A stretch of DNA of 64,000 bases from a virus: positions 1 through 64,000 of IMG/VR virus record IMGVR_UViG_3300027847_002834, one strand, 5' to 3'. Shown piece after piece: positions 22,321 to 31,940 of this stretch. Position numbers and translations under genes: made by a program. Under the pieces are notes generated by a model that was given only the letters and a program-made list of their open reading frames with translations, did not search any database and was not told the origin of the DNA. Each line of letters opens with the position of its first letter. Within the stretch, counting starts at the first letter, position 1.

Positions 22321-22973
22321 TTCAACACATCCAATAATTTCACGGCCCAATCAAATTGTACAGGAGTATCAATATCTAAACTCTCAGGATAAGGCACATC
22401 AATAAATGAATGATGACTAGATATTCTATTCCCTGTTTCTTTAAATGATGAGACTCTAAACATATAAAATGAAGAATTTTCCTCAATCATTATTGGTAGG
22501 TCTTGGGTCTGTAATAACTTTAAAGGATTATGATTAACGGGAACGGGTATATTTCCAAATGACTGCATCCAAAATCTAGACTTCTTATATTCTCCACCAC
22601 ATATAGAATCACAATCGTCCATTTCCATTAGGTTAAATGCTCGCTGTATAGTATCAGGCTTCAAGAACGGAGATGTTACATGAATCTGACAAAGAATATC
22701 AGATGGATGACAGTAATTATTTACACAGTATTTGATAAGACTGTTTACAGACATTTCATGGCCTTCTAGATTATGACTTCTTCTATAAGCCCTAACATGA
22801 CCATATGATTCTGCTTCTTCTAGTATTTGTTGACTATCAGTGTCAATCAAAATCGTATAATCAGAAAACTTTTCAACAGTTCTCTTCCATAATTCTTTAC
22901 CCCCAAAGTCCCTAAAATTCTTATTAGGTACTCTTTGGGATTCTTGTTTTATTGGTATAAATAGTATTTTCAT
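22317..22973 (-). CDS. Cytidylyltransferase, NeuA-like (1)
   Basis: 218 residues. N-terminal signature IPIKQESQRVPNKNFRDFGGKEL is that of CMP-sugar synthetases (NeuA/KdsB/SpsF group), followed by IDTDSQ (nucleotide-contacting Asp) and ESLDIDTPVQFDWA near the C-terminus, characteristic of acylneuraminate cytidylyltransferases. Activates an acidic sugar or related ketose as CMP derivative. It is the second of two adjacent paralogues. Confidence 0.82.
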   Translation of the reverse strand: MKILFIPIKQESQRVPNKNFRDFGGKELWKRTVEKFSDYTILIDTDSQQILEEAESYGHVRAYRRSHNLEGHEMSVNSLIKYCVNNYCHPSDILCQIHVTSPFLKPDTIQRAFNLMEMDDCDSICGGEYKKSRFWMQSFGNIPVPVNHNPLKLLQTQDLPIMIEENSSFYMFRVSSFKETGNRISSHHSFIDVPYPESLDIDTPVQFDWAVKLLDVLK

Positions 22974-22987
22974 TATGTTAGTTTAAG

Positions 22988-23689
22988 TTATAAATTGTAT
23001 TTAAAAAATGATTCCCAATCATATATATCATTATCCCCTATCACTGCTTTAGCAATAGCGAAATCAAATGGAGTATCAATATCAATAGATTCTATGTCAT
23101 CTAATATATAAAAGTCTGGATTATCACTGATTACTCGTTTCAAAGTTTCCATTACAGTCCGTTTAACCAATGTTATAGCATAGTTCAATTTCATAACATC
23201 TGGAAGCTCTTGACTATTTGGAACGTTATCTAATTGATAGTTTATTGGTTTTTTATCTAACCATAAATGATTTTTAACTAAATCGACTGAAGTTAAACTA
23301 TCATAATCATTAGAATCAAAATGTTTAATTGCATTGATATGACTAGTAACTGATACGTGAGGAGAACACACAGGGGCAAGAAAAATAAAATCAGTATCTG
23401 TAGTCTGTGCTATATTTCCATGAAATTCACTATTAGTACATTCGGAACTAGCAAAGTAATCTTCTCGTTTATAAGTTTCACACTCATAATCTTTTCCAAG
23501 ATTAAGCATCTTATCACAATCACTATTCACAATGATCTCATCTAAAAATCCATGTTGTTTAACGGCACATAAAACTTCTAATTTTCGTTCTAAAAGAGTA
23601 GTATTTCCTAATAGTTTAAGATTTTTATCTTTTATTCTCACTGAGCCTTTTCTAACTGCAACAACCGCAGTCAATTTACCTCGTTTCAA
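22988..23689 (-). CDS. Cytidylyltransferase, NeuA-like (2)
   Basis: About 233 residues. The TTG at 23689 is chosen as start: GGAGG lies 6 bases upstream and TTGA overlaps the stop of the SDR gene. Motifs: VVAVRKGSVRIKDKNLKLLG, IIVNSDCD, APVCSPHVS, and SIDIDTPFDFAIA near the end, as in CMP-sugar synthetases. Divergent in sequence from the paralogue downstream, so the two probably act on different sugars. Confidence 0.8.
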   Translation of the reverse strand: MKRGKLTAVVAVRKGSVRIKDKNLKLLGNTTLLERKLEVLCAVKQHGFLDEIIVNSDCDKMLNLGKDYECETYKREDYFASSECTNSEFHGNIAQTTDTDFIFLAPVCSPHVSVTSHINAIKHFDSNDYDSLTSVDLVKNHLWLDKKPINYQLDNVPNSQELPDVMKLNYAITLVKRTVMETLKRVISDNPDFYILDDIESIDIDTPFDFAIAKAVIGDNDIYDWESFFKYNL

Positions 23690-24387
23690 AGTTGACCTCC
23701 ATTTATATCTATACATGCACCATGAATATAAGAACTCCCATTAGAACATAAAAAAACAATCGGGTCTACTATTTCCCGTACTGTTGCTAATCTACGTAAT
23801 GGGATATTCTTGGCTAATAGCACTTGTTCATCCGTAGTCATTGATTGCATCAACATTTCTGTCATGGTTTGACTTGGGCAAACACAATTTATATTTATTC
23901 CTTTATGTCCAAATTCATATGCTAACTGACGAGTGAATCCTATAATTCCAGCTTTAGATGAAGTATAATGTATACCACTAACAATACTTCTATTTCTTCC
24001 TGCTATTGAAGATACATTAACTATCTTCCCTCCCGGTTTCATTGACTTTAAAGCCTCTTGGCATGAAACAAAATAAGATGCTAAATTAACTTTTAGAACT
24101 TCATCCCATTCAAGAATATCGATTTCAGCTAACGGTTTACAATAATTGACCCCCGCACAGTTTATTAAGATATCAATATTGGAATCTAATCGTTTTATAC
24201 GATTGAACGCTTCTACTATTTCAGTGTAATATAAAATATCTGCTTTTATATGAACACCTTCACTATTTTTGATTTCGGTCCGAGATAAATAATAAACATT
24301 TTCATTTTTATCTAAAAAATAATCAACCACGCCTTTACCTATTCCTCTACTTCCCCCAACAACTACAACTGTTTTACTCGTAGACAT
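23686..24387 (-). CDS. SDR-family oxidoreductase (FabG-like)
   Basis: 233 residues with GGSRGIGKG (cofactor loop, residues 11-19), NCAG (about 85), a catalytic Ser in SSIAG (about 130), YTSSK (about 145-149) and a C-terminal DINGG. Classical NAD(P)-dependent short-chain dehydrogenase, here probably modifying a sugar or precursor within the operon. Overlaps the cupin gene by 14 bases. Confidence 0.85.
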   Translation of the reverse strand: MSTSKTVVVVGGSRGIGKGVVDYFLDKNENVYYLSRTEIKNSEGVHIKADILYYTEIVEAFNRIKRLDSNIDILINCAGVNYCKPLAEIDILEWDEVLKVNLASYFVSCQEALKSMKPGGKIVNVSSIAGRNRSIVSGIHYTSSKAGIIGFTRQLAYEFGHKGININCVCPSQTMTEMLMQSMTTDEQVLLAKNIPLRRLATVREIVDPIVFLCSNGSSYIHGACIDINGGQL

Positions 24388-24787
24388 GATCTACATCTGG
24401 TCTAGTAATTGCATATCTTGCACCAACATCAGAAATACATTTAATCTGATGCCATACGTTGTTTGGTACTATAATGATATCCCCGGTATTGACTTTCTGG
24501 TATCCTTGACCATCAATCCACCATTCCCATTCGCCGTCAAGTATCACCCAGTTTTCATCAGCATCCGGATGATAATGTCGTCTGTTACCTTCATTCTTTA
24601 ACTGTTGAATTACTACCCCACCAAACAACTCATTATATGCTACCCTGACTGCCCAAGACCCCATACCCAAATCTTTTCTTAATTCCTCAAGATTTATGGT
24701 AGATATATTTTGATATTTTAACACAGTATCCCAATCAGCGGAAATTAGACCATCACTTTTTAATACTTCTACTAAATCTGTACTCAT
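24374..24787 (-). CDS. Cupin-domain protein
   Basis: 137 residues; RRHYHPDADENWVILDGEWEWWIDG is a cupin motif 1 (two His, a Glu, Gly turn), then GDIIIVPNNVWHQI is motif 2. Metal-binding beta barrel, probably an isomerase or epimerase of a sugar intermediate, or a sensor. First 50 residues are a separate helical segment. Confidence 0.75.
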   Translation of the reverse strand: MSTDLVEVLKSDGLISADWDTVLKYQNISTINLEELRKDLGMGSWAVRVAYNELFGGVVIQQLKNEGNRRHYHPDADENWVILDGEWEWWIDGQGYQKVNTGDIIIVPNNVWHQIKCISDVGARYAITRPDVDHVYE

Positions 24788-24796
24788 ATTATTCTC

Positions 24797-25663
24797 TTAT
24801 GCCTCTAATGTATCATGCCATTTAAAACGATCATTTAATTCTTCCGTAAATAAATTATTTAGAAGATTATCATCAAGTTTCATTGTATCTGTATGATTAG
24901 GAACTACTATATCTCTAAAATATCTAGCTTGTGCTAATTGATCATGGAGAGTAAGAAAGTTTCTTTTACCTCTATAATCTATATGATCAGCAGCTTCTAA
25001 ATATTTAGTATAGTTCTTATGATATTTTAAACCTTTGTTTTCTTCTTCTGTAATTTCATCTACTTCCTTATTATCAATTCTAAATCCATAAGCCTTACCA
25101 TAGTTATAAAAATTCAATCCAGTAATAAAAATCTCTTGTACTGGATAATTCAATATCATTAGAAGACCAGCGTATCCATTATTAAAACTAGAATTAGAAT
25201 GAACACCATTCTCGACATATGCCTTTCCCTTAATTTCATTGGCAATATTTCCCCTCAATACAGGATCTATAATGTACAATGGGATATCATACTGTGACAC
25301 ATATTGTTTATAATTTGCTTCAGTATCTGGCATTCTCCAATTAGTTTCTCCTTCTTTTATTTTACAATTTTCCCCAACAACTATGTATTTAATACCTTTT
25401 CTGTTTTCTTCTTCTTTTAAGAATTCTCCTAGAATTGGACCATAACAATTATTTAAGTTATGAACCAAAATATCAGTTCGAGATCCATAATCTACAGGAT
25501 CAGGAATAGTTTCATTGATTCTTATAACTAAATCATAAGAATCGATTACGGATCCTAAACCAGACCCCATTATATGTGGGGACGGTCCAACATACGCAAC
25601 ACGTTTACCAGATACAAGATTTGAAAAGTTTTCATCTTTATTAATATTTAGATATGCGGGCAT
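24797..25663 (-). CDS. GT29-like sialyltransferase
   Basis: 288 residues. VAYVGPSPHIMGSGLGSVIDSYDLVIRIN with YGSRTDILVHN resembles sialylmotif L of glycosyltransferase family 29, and NNGYAGLLMILNYPVQEIFITG resembles motif S; a late HxDTM-like HTDTMK follows. GT29 enzymes use CMP-activated sialic acid. With two cytidylyltransferases next to it, transfer of a CMP-sugar is the coherent reading. Acceptor unknown; no signal peptide is visible, so it would act in the cytoplasm. Confidence 0.7.
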   Translation of the reverse strand: MPAYLNINKDENFSNLVSGKRVAYVGPSPHIMGSGLGSVIDSYDLVIRINETIPDPVDYGSRTDILVHNLNNCYGPILGEFLKEEENRKGIKYIVVGENCKIKEGETNWRMPDTEANYKQYVSQYDIPLYIIDPVLRGNIANEIKGKAYVENGVHSNSSFNNGYAGLLMILNYPVQEIFITGLNFYNYGKAYGFRIDNKEVDEITEEENKGLKYHKNYTKYLEAADHIDYRGKRNFLTLHDQLAQARYFRDIVVPNHTDTMKLDDNLLNNLFTEELNDRFKWHDTLEA

Positions 25664-25675
25664 TATTTATATTCC

Positions 25676-26533
25676 TTATAATTTAGATAAATCAAAAAAT
25701 TCTGTTATTAGATCATAATTTAAATGATTTGTTTTTTGGCCATTTCGTTCTATAGGTACTATTTTCATTCTATCTAATACCGATAACATAAATTCTTTAA
25801 TTCGTAAAGATCGATTATCAGTCTTTAATGTATTTAATGGAAATGGAGAATATGCCATATTGAGGTGCTTCTCTATAGCTTCAAATTTAATAGCCGGACG
25901 TATCCATTGCCACATTCTATCCATGTTTCCCATAGGATCACTAACTTGATTATGATTAGACTCACTAGAACTAATATCATTATTGTAGAGTATATTATGT
26001 GTTACTACGGCATCATTATAAAATGGAATTTCTAGAATATTGAAGAAATGACAAGATGACCATCCTCCATCAAACTCTAATGTGTATGGAAAGAACCAAT
26101 CTAGTAATGAATTATGTACCATCTTAAATCCATTATGGGTAAACAAATGAGAAGAATAATTACAGCTTCTCAAAAAATCATGATCGCCTGAATATTTAGA
26201 TGAAATATTCTTCCATGGGTATACTGTAAGTGTTGCAGGCACAAGAACAGTTAGATCTTCTATTAGTTGATCCAAAATAGATTTATCACCTAATGCTTCA
26301 ATACCATAATCATAATCTACAAATCCATAATATTCATAATCTTTAGGAACCATGTCTACTAATATATTTCTAGTCTCCGCCCATGTAGTATTCGGACAAA
26401 ACTTAAGTGCATCAGGATGCGGAGAATCATGAGTTACAAAATAAAAATCACACTCATCTTTATTTGCAAATAACTTTATATGTTCCGGATTTGGTGTAGT
26501 CGGTGTTACTTGTAAAATGCATAATTTTTTCAT
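25676..26533 (-). CDS. Putative glycosyltransferase
   Basis: 285 residues. A DYDYG (DxD) motif at about 73-77 in YYGFVDYDYG, preceded by a Rossmann-like N-terminus (LCILQVTPTTPNPEH) is typical of GT-A enzymes; no specific family recognised. Context strongly supports a glycosyltransferase. It overlaps the next gene by 4 bases (ATGA). Confidence 0.5.
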   Translation of the reverse strand: MKKLCILQVTPTTPNPEHIKLFANKDECDFYFVTHDSPHPDALKFCPNTTWAETRNILVDMVPKDYEYYGFVDYDYGIEALGDKSILDQLIEDLTVLVPATLTVYPWKNISSKYSGDHDFLRSCNYSSHLFTHNGFKMVHNSLLDWFFPYTLEFDGGWSSCHFFNILEIPFYNDAVVTHNILYNNDISSSESNHNQVSDPMGNMDRMWQWIRPAIKFEAIEKHLNMAYSPFPLNTLKTDNRSLRIKEFMLSVLDRMKIVPIERNGQKTNHLNYDLITEFFDLSKL

Positions 26534-27513
26534 TTGACTTCTTTTTTGTATACCTCAAGCCAATGTGTTGTCATTTCATTCATCATAGTTTCAAATGTAT
26601 ATTTCTTGTCCCAATCAAATAAAGTCTTAGCTTTCGAACAATCCCCTTTAAGATACTTCAATTCATCTGGTCTCATGTATCTAGGATCTTGTTCTATGTA
26701 TTGAGTATAATCAAGTCCTAGCTTACTAAATACTTGATCACATAATTCCCTAATTGAATGTGTTATTCCTGTGGCTATCACAATATCATTAGGTTTATCA
26801 AGTTCAAGAATCTTTTTCATTGCTCTTACATAATCATATGAATGACCCCAATCTCTATAAGCATCAAGATTACCTAATGTTAAAACATCTTGTAGTCCTA
26901 ACTTAATTCTAACCGCAGCTTTAACTACTTTATTTGTTACAAAGTTAGCTCCCCGTCTAGGACTCTCATGATTAAACAGAATACCATTTGATGCAAATAA
27001 TTTATATGCTTTTCTATATGATCTAACTATATTATATGCATACAACTTTGCACATCCATATGGACTAACTGGTGTCATTGGGGTGGATTCTCTTTGATAA
27101 TTATCATCATCTACTGAATTACCAAACATCTCAGATGAACTAGCTTGATAGAATCTTGCGGCTGGGCATATCTGTCTATAGCATTCTAACATATTTAATA
27201 CACCCAATGCATTAACTTGGCATGTAAACTGAGGTTGATCGAAACTTATTCGCACATGACTTTGTGCAGCCAGATTATATATTTCATCTGGCATTATTGC
27301 CATCATAGCTTTTTGTATAGATGAAATATCTAGTAAATCACCATATGTTATATTGACCTTACCGTCAAGATGATCAATGCGGGTGTGCTGATGTTCAGGA
27401 GTTGAGTTTCTCCTTACTATTCCGTGTACATCGTATCCTTCATCTAATAAATGTTCAGATAAATATGAACCATCCTGGCCAGCTATTCCTGTTATAAATG
27501 CTTTCTTTTTCAT
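26530..27513 (-). CDS. gmd: GDP-mannose 4,6-dehydratase
   Basis: 327 residues. Makes GDP-4-keto-6-deoxymannose from GDP-mannose using tightly bound NADP. Seen: GIAGQDGSYLSEHLL at the start, NLAAQSHV, ASSSEMFG (catalytic Ser/Glu), YGCAKLYA (Tyr-x-x-x-Lys) and NHESPRRG, all hallmark Gmd motifs. Full length. Sits directly downstream of an aminotransferase gene, so the product is likely converted to GDP-perosamine. Confidence 0.93.
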   Translation of the reverse strand: MKKKAFITGIAGQDGSYLSEHLLDEGYDVHGIVRRNSTPEHQHTRIDHLDGKVNITYGDLLDISSIQKAMMAIMPDEIYNLAAQSHVRISFDQPQFTCQVNALGVLNMLECYRQICPAARFYQASSSEMFGNSVDDDNYQRESTPMTPVSPYGCAKLYAYNIVRSYRKAYKLFASNGILFNHESPRRGANFVTNKVVKAAVRIKLGLQDVLTLGNLDAYRDWGHSYDYVRAMKKILELDKPNDIVIATGITHSIRELCDQVFSKLGLDYTQYIEQDPRYMRPDELKYLKGDCSKAKTLFDWDKKYTFETMMNEMTTHWLEVYKKEVK

Positions 27514-28550
27514 TTTTCCTTCTCTATTTTTAATACAGTTTCACATATATATTCAATATCATCATCAGTAAGAGTCAAGGATGATGGCAAATATACAATA
27601 CTTTTATAAACTTTTTCTGTAACTGGGAATTCTTTATGTGAATAGAAATAATTATTATGATATATCGGAACGTAATATTGAGTTGCCGATATTCCTGATT
27701 CTTTTAATTTAGATATCAATGTTAAAGGGTCATCAGATCTAATTATAATTCCCCAGGATGAATCATAACCATAATCAATTATATCTAAATATTGTTTATA
27801 TTTATTCCATATTCTGTTTCGAATACTTAGTAATTCATCTAACTTCTCTAATTGATCTAGGCCGTATGCTGCAAGAATATCATTAAACTTAAGATTTAAA
27901 CCTACATGTTCATGTATCCTAGTTTTTCTCCAGTTGCCACCTTGATCTCTTAATTGAAGACTTCTCTCGTAGATGTTTTTGTCGTTGGTAAATAATACTC
28001 CACCTTGACCAGTTGTAACTAGCTTAGGAACTGAGAATGAGAATGTGCCAAATAATCCTTTCTGACCACAATCTCTAATACCTATTCCCTGACAAGAATC
28101 TTCAATCATTAAAACTTCGCTATCATCACATGCATCACTTATTAAATCTCTATCTTCACCACAATACCCATTATGGTTTACAAAGATAATACCTGAACAT
28201 GCAGCCATGCGCTCTATGACTAAATCAGGATTCATGCATAGTGTATCTTCTTTTATATCTATCAATTCAATATCCAGATTTAAAAATTTAGCTACATTTG
28301 CTGCTGCCAAGAAAGAATATGCAGGAAACAAAATAGTTTCCCCTTTTATGAATCCACAGGCATTCATACCTAACAATAATGCTGATGTTCCTGAATTAGT
28401 AGAAACGCAATACTTACTATTAGTTATCTCACATATTTTCTCTTCAAACTTTCTAACAGTTTCTCCTGGTCCTACGAAACCAGTTTCCATCTGACTACAA
28501 ACTCTTTTAACACTAGATGACATTACTAATGGTTCTACTTGATGTATCAT
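27510..28550 (-). CDS. DegT/DnrJ/EryC1 sugar aminotransferase (perosamine synthase-like)
   Basis: 346 residues, PLP-dependent. Seen: NSGTSALLLGM (cofactor phosphate pocket), IEDSCQGIG (Asp contacting the pyridine nitrogen) and FSVPKLVTTGQGG with the catalytic Lys. Next to Gmd the expected substrate is GDP-4-keto-6-deoxymannose, giving GDP-perosamine with glutamate as amino donor; a 3-amino product is an alternative. Confidence 0.88.
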   Translation of the reverse strand: MIHQVEPLVMSSSVKRVCSQMETGFVGPGETVRKFEEKICEITNSKYCVSTNSGTSALLLGMNACGFIKGETILFPAYSFLAAANVAKFLNLDIELIDIKEDTLCMNPDLVIERMAACSGIIFVNHNGYCGEDRDLISDACDDSEVLMIEDSCQGIGIRDCGQKGLFGTFSFSVPKLVTTGQGGVLFTNDKNIYERSLQLRDQGGNWRKTRIHEHVGLNLKFNDILAAYGLDQLEKLDELLSIRNRIWNKYKQYLDIIDYGYDSSWGIIIRSDDPLTLISKLKESGISATQYYVPIYHNNYFYSHKEFPVTEKVYKSIVYLPSSLTLTDDDIEYICETVLKIEKEK

Positions 28551-29101
28551 GGTTTTGTTGCTTCAATATTCAGACTTATCAACCGTCCAGTGGAATCCAT
28601 ATGTGGAATATATGCCATTGAATAATCATCGTAATCTTCTGGCATAACGTCTTGCCATCTATATCGACTAACATGTGTAAACCCACATTCATATAAAGTT
28701 TCACTCATAGACTTGAAATCATAAGTTGTTTTTTGATAGATATATTTATTTTCTCCATCAACTATTATCTTCCAACGTCCAAATATAGGACCTAATATAC
28801 CTTGGTGATTTAAGTCACCGGTTGTTGAATATACACTAACTATTGATTCGAAATCGGGAACCGATAATCTAAGAGTTCCGCCCGATTTTAATACTCTTTT
28901 CCACTCAGTTAAAACACCTGGTATTTGAAATCTATCAAAATACACTAATGCTCCACATGAGTAAATTATGGATACACTGTCTGATTCAATCATAGGTAGA
29001 GTTTCTATTGTATGACAATAATCTATATGTTCAGAATTATTTATATCTACATGGACATATCCTGGAAGAAATCTATCTCCGCATCCCAAATGTAAATTCA
29101 T
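28547..29101 (-). CDS. Class I SAM-dependent methyltransferase
   Basis: 184 residues. NLHLGCGDRFLPGYVHVDI is the SAM-binding motif I with the acidic motif II, then SIIYSCGALVYFDR, and EWKRVLKSGGTLRLSVPDF (motif III/post). Likely O- or N-methylation of a sugar in the operon. Start overlaps the aminotransferase by 4 bases. Confidence 0.85.
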   Translation of the reverse strand: MNLHLGCGDRFLPGYVHVDINNSEHIDYCHTIETLPMIESDSVSIIYSCGALVYFDRFQIPGVLTEWKRVLKSGGTLRLSVPDFESIVSVYSTTGDLNHQGILGPIFGRWKIIVDGENKYIYQKTTYDFKSMSETLYECGFTHVSRYRWQDVMPEDYDDYSMAYIPHMDSTGRLISLNIEATKP

Positions 29102-29520
29102 TGACTCTGTCCTTGTTCAATCAAATGAGGAGTAATTCTAAATGTATCAGATTCATAATCACTTCCGCCTCTTGGACCTTTAGAGAAAACTACAAATTCA
29201 TTATCTTCTAACATGTTTAAAGCGTGAATTTCATATGGAGTAGAAGTAATCAAATCTCCCACCTCCATGATTTCACATTTAATGGAATCATTATCATCTC
29301 TAGCATCTGTATACCAATATTCCAATCTGCCTTTTGTAACCAAAATAGTTTGAGTACTTTGTTTATGGTAATGACTACCTCTCCATGCACCTTTTACTGA
29401 TTTTATTATTGCAACATGATCTATTTTATCCTTATAAAATAGATCAGCTATCACTCCCCTATCATCTTCATGGACTTCTAATGGTTCTTTTACTTCATTC
29501 CATGAATTCCGTTTAATCAT
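29098..29520 (-). CDS. Cupin sugar isomerase-like protein (FdtA/RmlC-type)
   Basis: 140 residues. DDRGVIADLFY then SHYHKQSTQTILVTKGRLEYW and GDLITSTPYEIHAL fit the WxcM/FdtA and dTDP-4-keto sugar epimerase cupin group. It may move a keto group or act as epimerase on the nucleotide-sugar intermediate. Substrate inferred only. Confidence 0.7.
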   Translation of the reverse strand: MIKRNSWNEVKEPLEVHEDDRGVIADLFYKDKIDHVAIIKSVKGAWRGSHYHKQSTQTILVTKGRLEYWYTDARDDNDSIKCEIMEVGDLITSTPYEIHALNMLEDNEFVVFSKGPRGGSDYESDTFRITPHLIEQGQSQ

Positions 29521-30734
29521 TCTGTTATCCCATCCATATCCATAATTATGGCTTTGGGATTTATATTATATATAATTTCTTTAAGTTTACTTGATAGGTT
29601 CCATGACAATATCAATACATAAACCCCTTTATACTTTTCTAGTATTTCATCCCCGGTAATTAGTATTCTGCTTAATGGAGTATATTTTCCTTGTTTATAT
29701 TCGGAACAATCCGTAACATAATCTATAACACTACTATCAAGATTATAAAAATTAAGAAATGTATTCCCCTTTGCTGCTGCACCAACTGCTACAATATTAT
29801 GCCCCATAGTTTTCAAGGTATATATTTTCTGTAAAAAACTATTTCTTCTACTAAGAATACTTTGCATGAAAGAATCATACGTAGAAGGTTCAAATAAACC
29901 CATAGCCTCTTCTTGAGCTTTAAACTCTCTAACTGAATAAGGAGAACGTACTTTCTTCTTTCCTGCATATATTCTTAATGATCCACCATGATAATCAACA
30001 ATCTCCGCATCATAAATATATAATCCAGCTTTTCCGAGTAGATTTTGTAAACCAGTTATCGTAAAATAACTAACATGTTCATGATAGATTTGATCAAAAC
30101 GTTGAGTCTCAACTGATGTTGCCCAATATGGTTGTTCACATACAAATGTTCCATTCTCTACTAGTACGCTTGCAACACCTTTAGCAAAATCTAAAGGATC
30201 ATTAGAATGATTGAATACATTATTTGCTAGTACAACATCGGCGGCAGTCATATGATCTGCCATATTTAAATCAAAACACCCATGAATCACATCAATGTCA
30301 TTTTCGTTAGATATATCCACCATTGCTTTTGCTGCATCTACTCCAGATACATTCATTCCAATAGATTTAAATTGATTACATAAATAACCATCATTAGATC
30401 CAATTTCTACAAGTATAGATTCTGGTTTCAATGATAATTTTTCAGTCACCGTTAATGCATATTCCTCCCAATGAGCTCTCGCTATTCCCGAATTAGATGA
30501 TGTATACGAATAATCATAATCATTATATCGTTTAACAGCATCTGATTCATAACCCGTTTGGATATGTCCACACTTTTGACATAAATGACATTCTAATGGC
30601 AACACTGGTTCTGATTCTTCTAATCGTTCTTCCCCTATAAACGTATCACTAAATGGATGAACTCCTAATTGAATTATAGGGATTAATGTTTTAGATTTAC
30701 ATGATAGGCATTCAGTTCTTCTCATTTTATCCAC
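29517..30734 (-). CDS. NDP-sugar C-methyltransferase (TylC3/NovU-type)
   Basis: 405 residues in three parts typical of the family: an N-terminal zinc-binding region (CLSCKSK and CHLCQKCGHIQTGY), a central Rossmann domain with VEIGSNDGYL (SAM motif) and a Q-P-Y/E-H stretch (EQPYWATSV... QIYHEHVSYF), and a C-terminal domain with VAVGAAAKGNTFLNF. Members methylate carbon of a keto sugar. Start overlaps the next gene by 13 bases. Confidence 0.88.
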   Translation of the reverse strand: MDKMRRTECLSCKSKTLIPIIQLGVHPFSDTFIGEERLEESEPVLPLECHLCQKCGHIQTGYESDAVKRYNDYDYSYTSSNSGIARAHWEEYALTVTEKLSLKPESILVEIGSNDGYLCNQFKSIGMNVSGVDAAKAMVDISNENDIDVIHGCFDLNMADHMTAADVVLANNVFNHSNDPLDFAKGVASVLVENGTFVCEQPYWATSVETQRFDQIYHEHVSYFTITGLQNLLGKAGLYIYDAEIVDYHGGSLRIYAGKKKVRSPYSVREFKAQEEAMGLFEPSTYDSFMQSILSRRNSFLQKIYTLKTMGHNIVAVGAAAKGNTFLNFYNLDSSVIDYVTDCSEYKQGKYTPLSRILITGDEILEKYKGVYVLILSWNLSSKLKEIIYNINPKAIIMDMDGITE

Positions 30735-31132
30735 GCCTTATCGTTTGATTGACCTAGATATGGTCCATTTTTAAATTCAAAGACCTTAGTTCCATCTTCA
30801 ATCATTTCAAAGAAATGGCCACCTCTAAATGTCATACAATAATCTGATGGCAACAATTCTACTTCTTGTAGTATTGTATCATCTAAATCATAAAATACAG
30901 CTTTAAGAACTCCAGCTATAACTATGATTGATTCTTGGGTTATATTATTTTCTTTCTTTACTTCTAAATGTTTATGTGCTTCAAATCTTTTTCCAGTATT
31001 ACCTTTTATTATAGCCATCTGTAAGGCTTCTTGTTCAGTAGTAACATCACATCTACCTTCACTTATGTCGTCAATATTCCCAACTACATGAAGAAGATTC
31101 CCAGGTTCAATTTTAGAATATATTTTTTCCAT
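30722..31132 (-). CDS. Cupin-fold protein, WbuC-like
   Basis: 136 residues; KRFEAHKHLE, ESIIVIAGVLKAVFYD and RGGHFFEMIEDGTKVFEFKNGPYLG are the three conserved segments of a cupin frequently found next to surface-sugar genes (with the closing GP-Y-x-G). Role unproven in the family. Packed 1 base from the next gene. Confidence 0.65.
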   Translation of the reverse strand: MEKIYSKIEPGNLLHVVGNIDDISEGRCDVTTEQEALQMAIIKGNTGKRFEAHKHLEVKKENNITQESIIVIAGVLKAVFYDLDDTILQEVELLPSDYCMTFRGGHFFEMIEDGTKVFEFKNGPYLGQSNDKAWIK

Positions 31133-31133
31133 T

Positions 31134-31940
31134 TTACGCTTGTATTAGTGTTAGGTTTCCCCAATCTTTATTGGGAGTGCTTATATTGTTTTGTATATTG
31201 GATACAGATTTATATTTATTTGCTTTCATCTCGACATATATTTTATGTCTTGATTCGTCTGAGTGAGTTTCATGACTTACACATGAATGTTCACTTGATA
31301 TGAATCTATAGTTATTAACAAATTCATGTGGTTCTAAATCTTCTCTATCATCCAAATGACTACATATTTCAACTAAAGGAGTAGATTTATTAAATATCAT
31401 TATTCGGTTTAATAAATCTCTTTCTTCTGATCCCCAACCTACAAATTCTTCATCGAATCCTAAAACTGATTCAACTAGTTTTCGAGGATAAACCCAACAA
31501 CTACCATAACGGTCACCTTTTTTGAACTCATAATAAGATTCTTGATATGGGAACGTCATGCCATTTCTTGATCCGTCTTTAGTTTCATAACATGCAATCT
31601 TAAAAACAGTTGATGGACTTGATTCTAACATTGGGACTAATGTTTCTAAAAATTGACTATCAAATCTGAAATCACAATCCCAACCTAAAACGAAATCGGA
31701 TTCGCTTCGTTTAAATCCAAAATTCAAAAGTTTTCCTCTACTCCAATCACAATCAAGATCAACAACATAATGTGTTAAATTATCTAATTTTATAGTATCC
31801 GGATTTACTATATTTTCACTAACTGCTTCCGTTATAACAAACGCACAATCATTCAGGTTATCTTGAGTTGAGATAGATTTAATAGAATCGGGAATCATAT
31901 GAAGTCTATCTTTCAAACACATACAAAATGTCAATATCAT
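31134..31940 (-). CDS. Family 2-like glycosyltransferase
   Basis: 268 residues. ILTFCMCLKDR start, GWDCDFRF (DxD-like, about 92-99) and GFDEEFVGWGSEERDLLNRI (acceptor-side motif of GT-A chondroitin-synthase-like enzymes, about 160-180). Similar in motif order to the middle domain of the next gene upstream, with which it overlaps by 4 bases; the pair may have arisen by duplication. Confidence 0.8.
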   Translation of the reverse strand: MILTFCMCLKDRLHMIPDSIKSISTQDNLNDCAFVITEAVSENIVNPDTIKLDNLTHYVVDLDCDWSRGKLLNFGFKRSESDFVLGWDCDFRFDSQFLETLVPMLESSPSTVFKIACYETKDGSRNGMTFPYQESYYEFKKGDRYGSCWVYPRKLVESVLGFDEEFVGWGSEERDLLNRIMIFNKSTPLVEICSHLDDREDLEPHEFVNNYRFISSEHSCVSHETHSDESRHKIYVEMKANKYKSVSNIQNNISTPNKDWGNLTLIQA

